Part shown: positions 6,080-7,150 of the stretch, one piece after another | How the letters are laid out: each line of letters starts with the position of its first letter | Position numbering within the stretch: the stretch's first letter is position 1 | From: an uncultured Treponema sp. | Lineage (GTDB): Bacteria > Spirochaetota > Spirochaetia > Treponematales > Treponemataceae | DNA: 7,150 nucleotides | NCBI GenBank assembly: GCA_946538795.1 | Contig: CAMNGY010000074.1 | Coordinates: forward strand, 1-7,150 | Direction: 5' to 3' | Made by a program: the position numbers and the translations under genes | The notes under the pieces: generated by a model | The model's database searches: none | Told to the model about the DNA's origin: nothing | What the model saw: the letters and a program-made list of their open reading frames with translations, nothing else

Positions 6080-6104
6080 TGAAGCCGCACAGCGTGCGGC
6101 TTCA
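6080..6104. repeat. Array hairpin 5
   Basis: TGAAGCCGCAC (6080-6090) pairs perfectly with GTGCGGCTTCA (6094-6104) around AGC, an 11-bp stem. It is preceded by the TCGCTTATGA module (6073-6082) and followed by CGGACATAGGGAG. No T-tract follows. Confidence 0.9.
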
Positions 6105-6141
6105 CGGACATAGGGAGAATTAACCAGAATTCCTGCCAGGT

Positions 6142-6173
6142 ATATTGCACAATATTGCAAAAAAGTACATACT
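6142..6173 (+). promoter_or_regulatory. Possible SulP promoter with doubled ATATTGCA motif
   Basis: TTGCAC (6145-6150), a 17-bp spacer and CATACT (6168-6173) form a weak sigma-70-like match. ATATTGCA occurs twice at a 10-bp period (6142-6149 and 6152-6159), which could be a regulator site overlapping the -35 region. If transcription begins about 7 nt after the -10 box, the transcript would start almost at ATG 6182, giving a very short or absent leader. This is speculative. Confidence 0.3.
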
Positions 6174-6181
6174 TTTCCATT

Positions 6182-7150
6182 ATGTTCAAACCGCAGCTTA
6201 TTACTTCCTTGAAAGGCTACAATGGAAGGACTTTTGTGTCCGACCTTATTGCGGGTCTTATCGTGGGCATTGTCGCGCTCCCGCTGGCAATTGCCTTTGC
6301 CATCGCCTCCGGCGTGAACCCGGCGGCCGGCCTGTTCACTGCAATCATCGCAGGCTTCTGCATTTCTGCGTTCGGAGGCTCCACCGTCCAGATTGGCGGC
6401 CCCACCGGGGCTTTTGCGGTCATCGTGTATGGCGTCGTCGCCCAGTTCGGCCTGTCCGGTCTTGCGACCGCAACGGTCATGGCCGGAATCCTCCTTATCC
6501 TGCTCGGCGCGTTCAAGATGGGCGGGCTGGTGAAGTTCATACCCTATACCATCGTCACGGGCTTTACCGCCGGAATAGCGGTCACCATTGCGGCCGGGCA
6601 GATCGGGGATTTCTTCGGGCTTTCCCCGGATTTTTCCGTCCCCATGCGCATCCTGGGCGAGGAATATACGAAGATGCCGGGCGATTTCCTGCCCAAAATC
6701 ATCGTCTACATCAGGTCCGCCTCCACGATAAACGTCTATTCCTTTGTCATGGCGGCTGTCTGCCTTGTGTTCATTTTTATCTGGTCAAAATTCATCAAGA
6801 AGATTCCCGGAAGTTTTGTCGTCCTGATACTCGCGACCGTCACTGCAATCCTGCTCGACAAATTCTTCGGCCTCAAGACGGACACCATCGGAACTTTTGC
6901 CGACGGCAGACCCCATTTTGCGATACCGAACACGCTCCCCAAGCCCCAGCTGCCGGACTTCTCGCTCGGCACGATAAGGCATCTTTTCCCGACGGCCGTG
7001 TCCATCGCGGTGCTTGCCGCAATCGAGTCCCTGCTGAGCGCGGTCGTCGCCGACGGCATGACGGGCGCAAAGCATGACTCCAATACCGAACTCATAGGGC
7101 AGGGGATTGCGAACATCGTGTCCCCGCTCTTCGGGGGAATCCCGGCTACC
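6182..7150 (+). CDS. SulP-family inorganic anion transporter, 3'-truncated by window edge
   Basis: An inner-membrane transporter of the SulP (SLC26-like) family. Members move sulfate, bicarbonate or related anions, and the substrate here cannot be read from the sequence. The frame is open from ATG 6182 to the window end (323 codons, no stop). The N-terminus MFKPQLITSLKGY leads into DLIAGLIVGIVALPLAIAFAIASGV (21-45), followed by VQIGGPTGAFAVIVYGVVAQFG (69-90) and several further hydrophobic segments (about 97-112, 120-140, 186-201, 211-226). The family block ESLLSAVVADGMTGAKHDSNTELIGQG (282-308) and GGIPAT are at the right edge. The remaining membrane segments and the usual C-terminal STAS domain would lie beyond the window. 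The start is set by family alignment; there is no clear Shine-Dalgarno site, and AGGGAG at 6112-6117 is too far away. It probably forms a transcription unit separate from the sucrose operon. Confidence 0.92.
   Translation, partial: MFKPQLITSLKGYNGRTFVSDLIAGLIVGIVALPLAIAFAIASGVNPAAGLFTAIIAGFCISAFGGSTVQIGGPTGAFAVIVYGVVAQFGLSGLATATVMAGILLILLGAFKMGGLVKFIPYTIVTGFTAGIAVTIAAGQIGDFFGLSPDFSVPMRILGEEYTKMPGDFLPKIIVYIRSASTINVYSFVMAAVCLVFIFIWSKFIKKIPGSFVVLILATVTAILLDKFFGLKTDTIGTFADGRPHFAIPNTLPKPQLPDFSLGTIRHLFPTAVSIAVLAAIESLLSAVVADGMTGAKHDSNTELIGQGIANIVSPLFGGIPAT

Larger units (their letters stand above)
5882..6104. repeat. Composite hairpin-repeat array between SDR and SulP genes
   Basis: The gap of about 307 bp (5875-6181) holds no credible gene. 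It is filled by modules of a hairpin with a GCCG/CGGC stem base plus a linker. The hairpins are 5898-5920, 5960-5982, 6021-6037 and 6080-6104, with centres 58-63 bp apart. Linker modules recur: TCGCTTATGA at 5891-5900 and 6073-6082; a region starting GCCGTCAC and ending GAGCCG.CC at 5882-5907 and again at 5944-5969 (19 of 26 positions match); and a 21-nt identical block at 5995-6015 and 6051-6071. CTCACG or TTCACG follows or ends each unit. No T-tracts are present. Possible readings are REP/BIME-like elements, a remnant MITE cluster, or a structured RNA. I do not recognise the family. Confidence 0.8.

Noticed and set aside
5852..6082. Small + strand frame (76 codons) through the hairpin array
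   Set aside because: It begins inside the SDR gene without a ribosome binding site, and the sequence is explained by hairpin repeats.
5882..6104. CRISPR array
   Set aside because: The repeated units differ in sequence, spacers are not unique and uniform in length, only two copies of the identical block exist, and no cas gene is visible.
5898..6104. Intrinsic terminators for the sucrose operon
   Set aside because: The stems are strong, but none is followed by a run of T residues in either direction, so Rho-independent termination is not supported.
6145..7077. 310-codon + strand frame overlapping the SulP gene
   Set aside because: The product is rich in R, H, P and C with no family motifs, while the frame starting at 6182 gives a clear SulP protein with membrane segments. 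The 310-codon frame is a shadow.

Overview
This is a bacterial window from a G+C-moderate to G+C-rich chromosome. It has tightly packed genes, all on the + strand, with good Shine-Dalgarno sites and a textbook sigma-70-type promoter. The gene set (hexuronate isomerase, LacI-type regulator, amylosucrase, fructokinase, short-chain dehydrogenase, SulP transporter) suggests a saccharolytic organism that uses plant sugars. ATA (Ile) and AGG (Arg) codons are common despite the G+C content. My low-confidence guess is a gut or rumen Spirochaetota (Treponema-like) bacterium; nothing here proves the phylum.

Layout. 1-966 is the 3' two thirds of glucuronate isomerase (uxaC), followed by a short gap with a 16-bp palindrome and a strong Rho-independent terminator (1030-1077). 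Directly after it lies a compact control region: a TTGACA/TATACT promoter (1080-1107) with two tandem LacI/cre-like operators (1107-1133) starting at the last base of the -10 box. This drives a four-gene operon with gaps of about 11-20 nt: LacI-family regulator (1168-2187), amylosucrase (2208-4085), PfkB-type fructokinase (4106-5089) and a short-chain dehydrogenase (5101-5874). A SulP-family anion transporter begins at 6182 and runs off the window end.

How the genes fit together. Amylosucrase turns sucrose into an alpha-1,4-glucan plus free fructose without using ATP. The fructokinase can phosphorylate the released fructose for glycolysis, and the LacI protein probably represses its own operon through the two operators. 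The oxidoreductase may act on a related ketose, polyol or sugar acid; its substrate cannot be read from the sequence. No sucrose transporter lies in the window.

The most unusual part is the 307-bp gap between the dehydrogenase and the SulP gene (5875-6181). It holds five strong hairpins, all with 3-nt loops. Four of them are spaced about 60 bp apart, have different but mostly complementary stem sequences, and are joined by repeated linkers, including a 21-nt block present twice at a 56-bp period. The first hairpin contains the stop codon of the upstream gene. None has a T-tract, so this does not look like ordinary termination. It resembles a REP/BIME-like or structured-RNA repeat array that I cannot assign to a named family.
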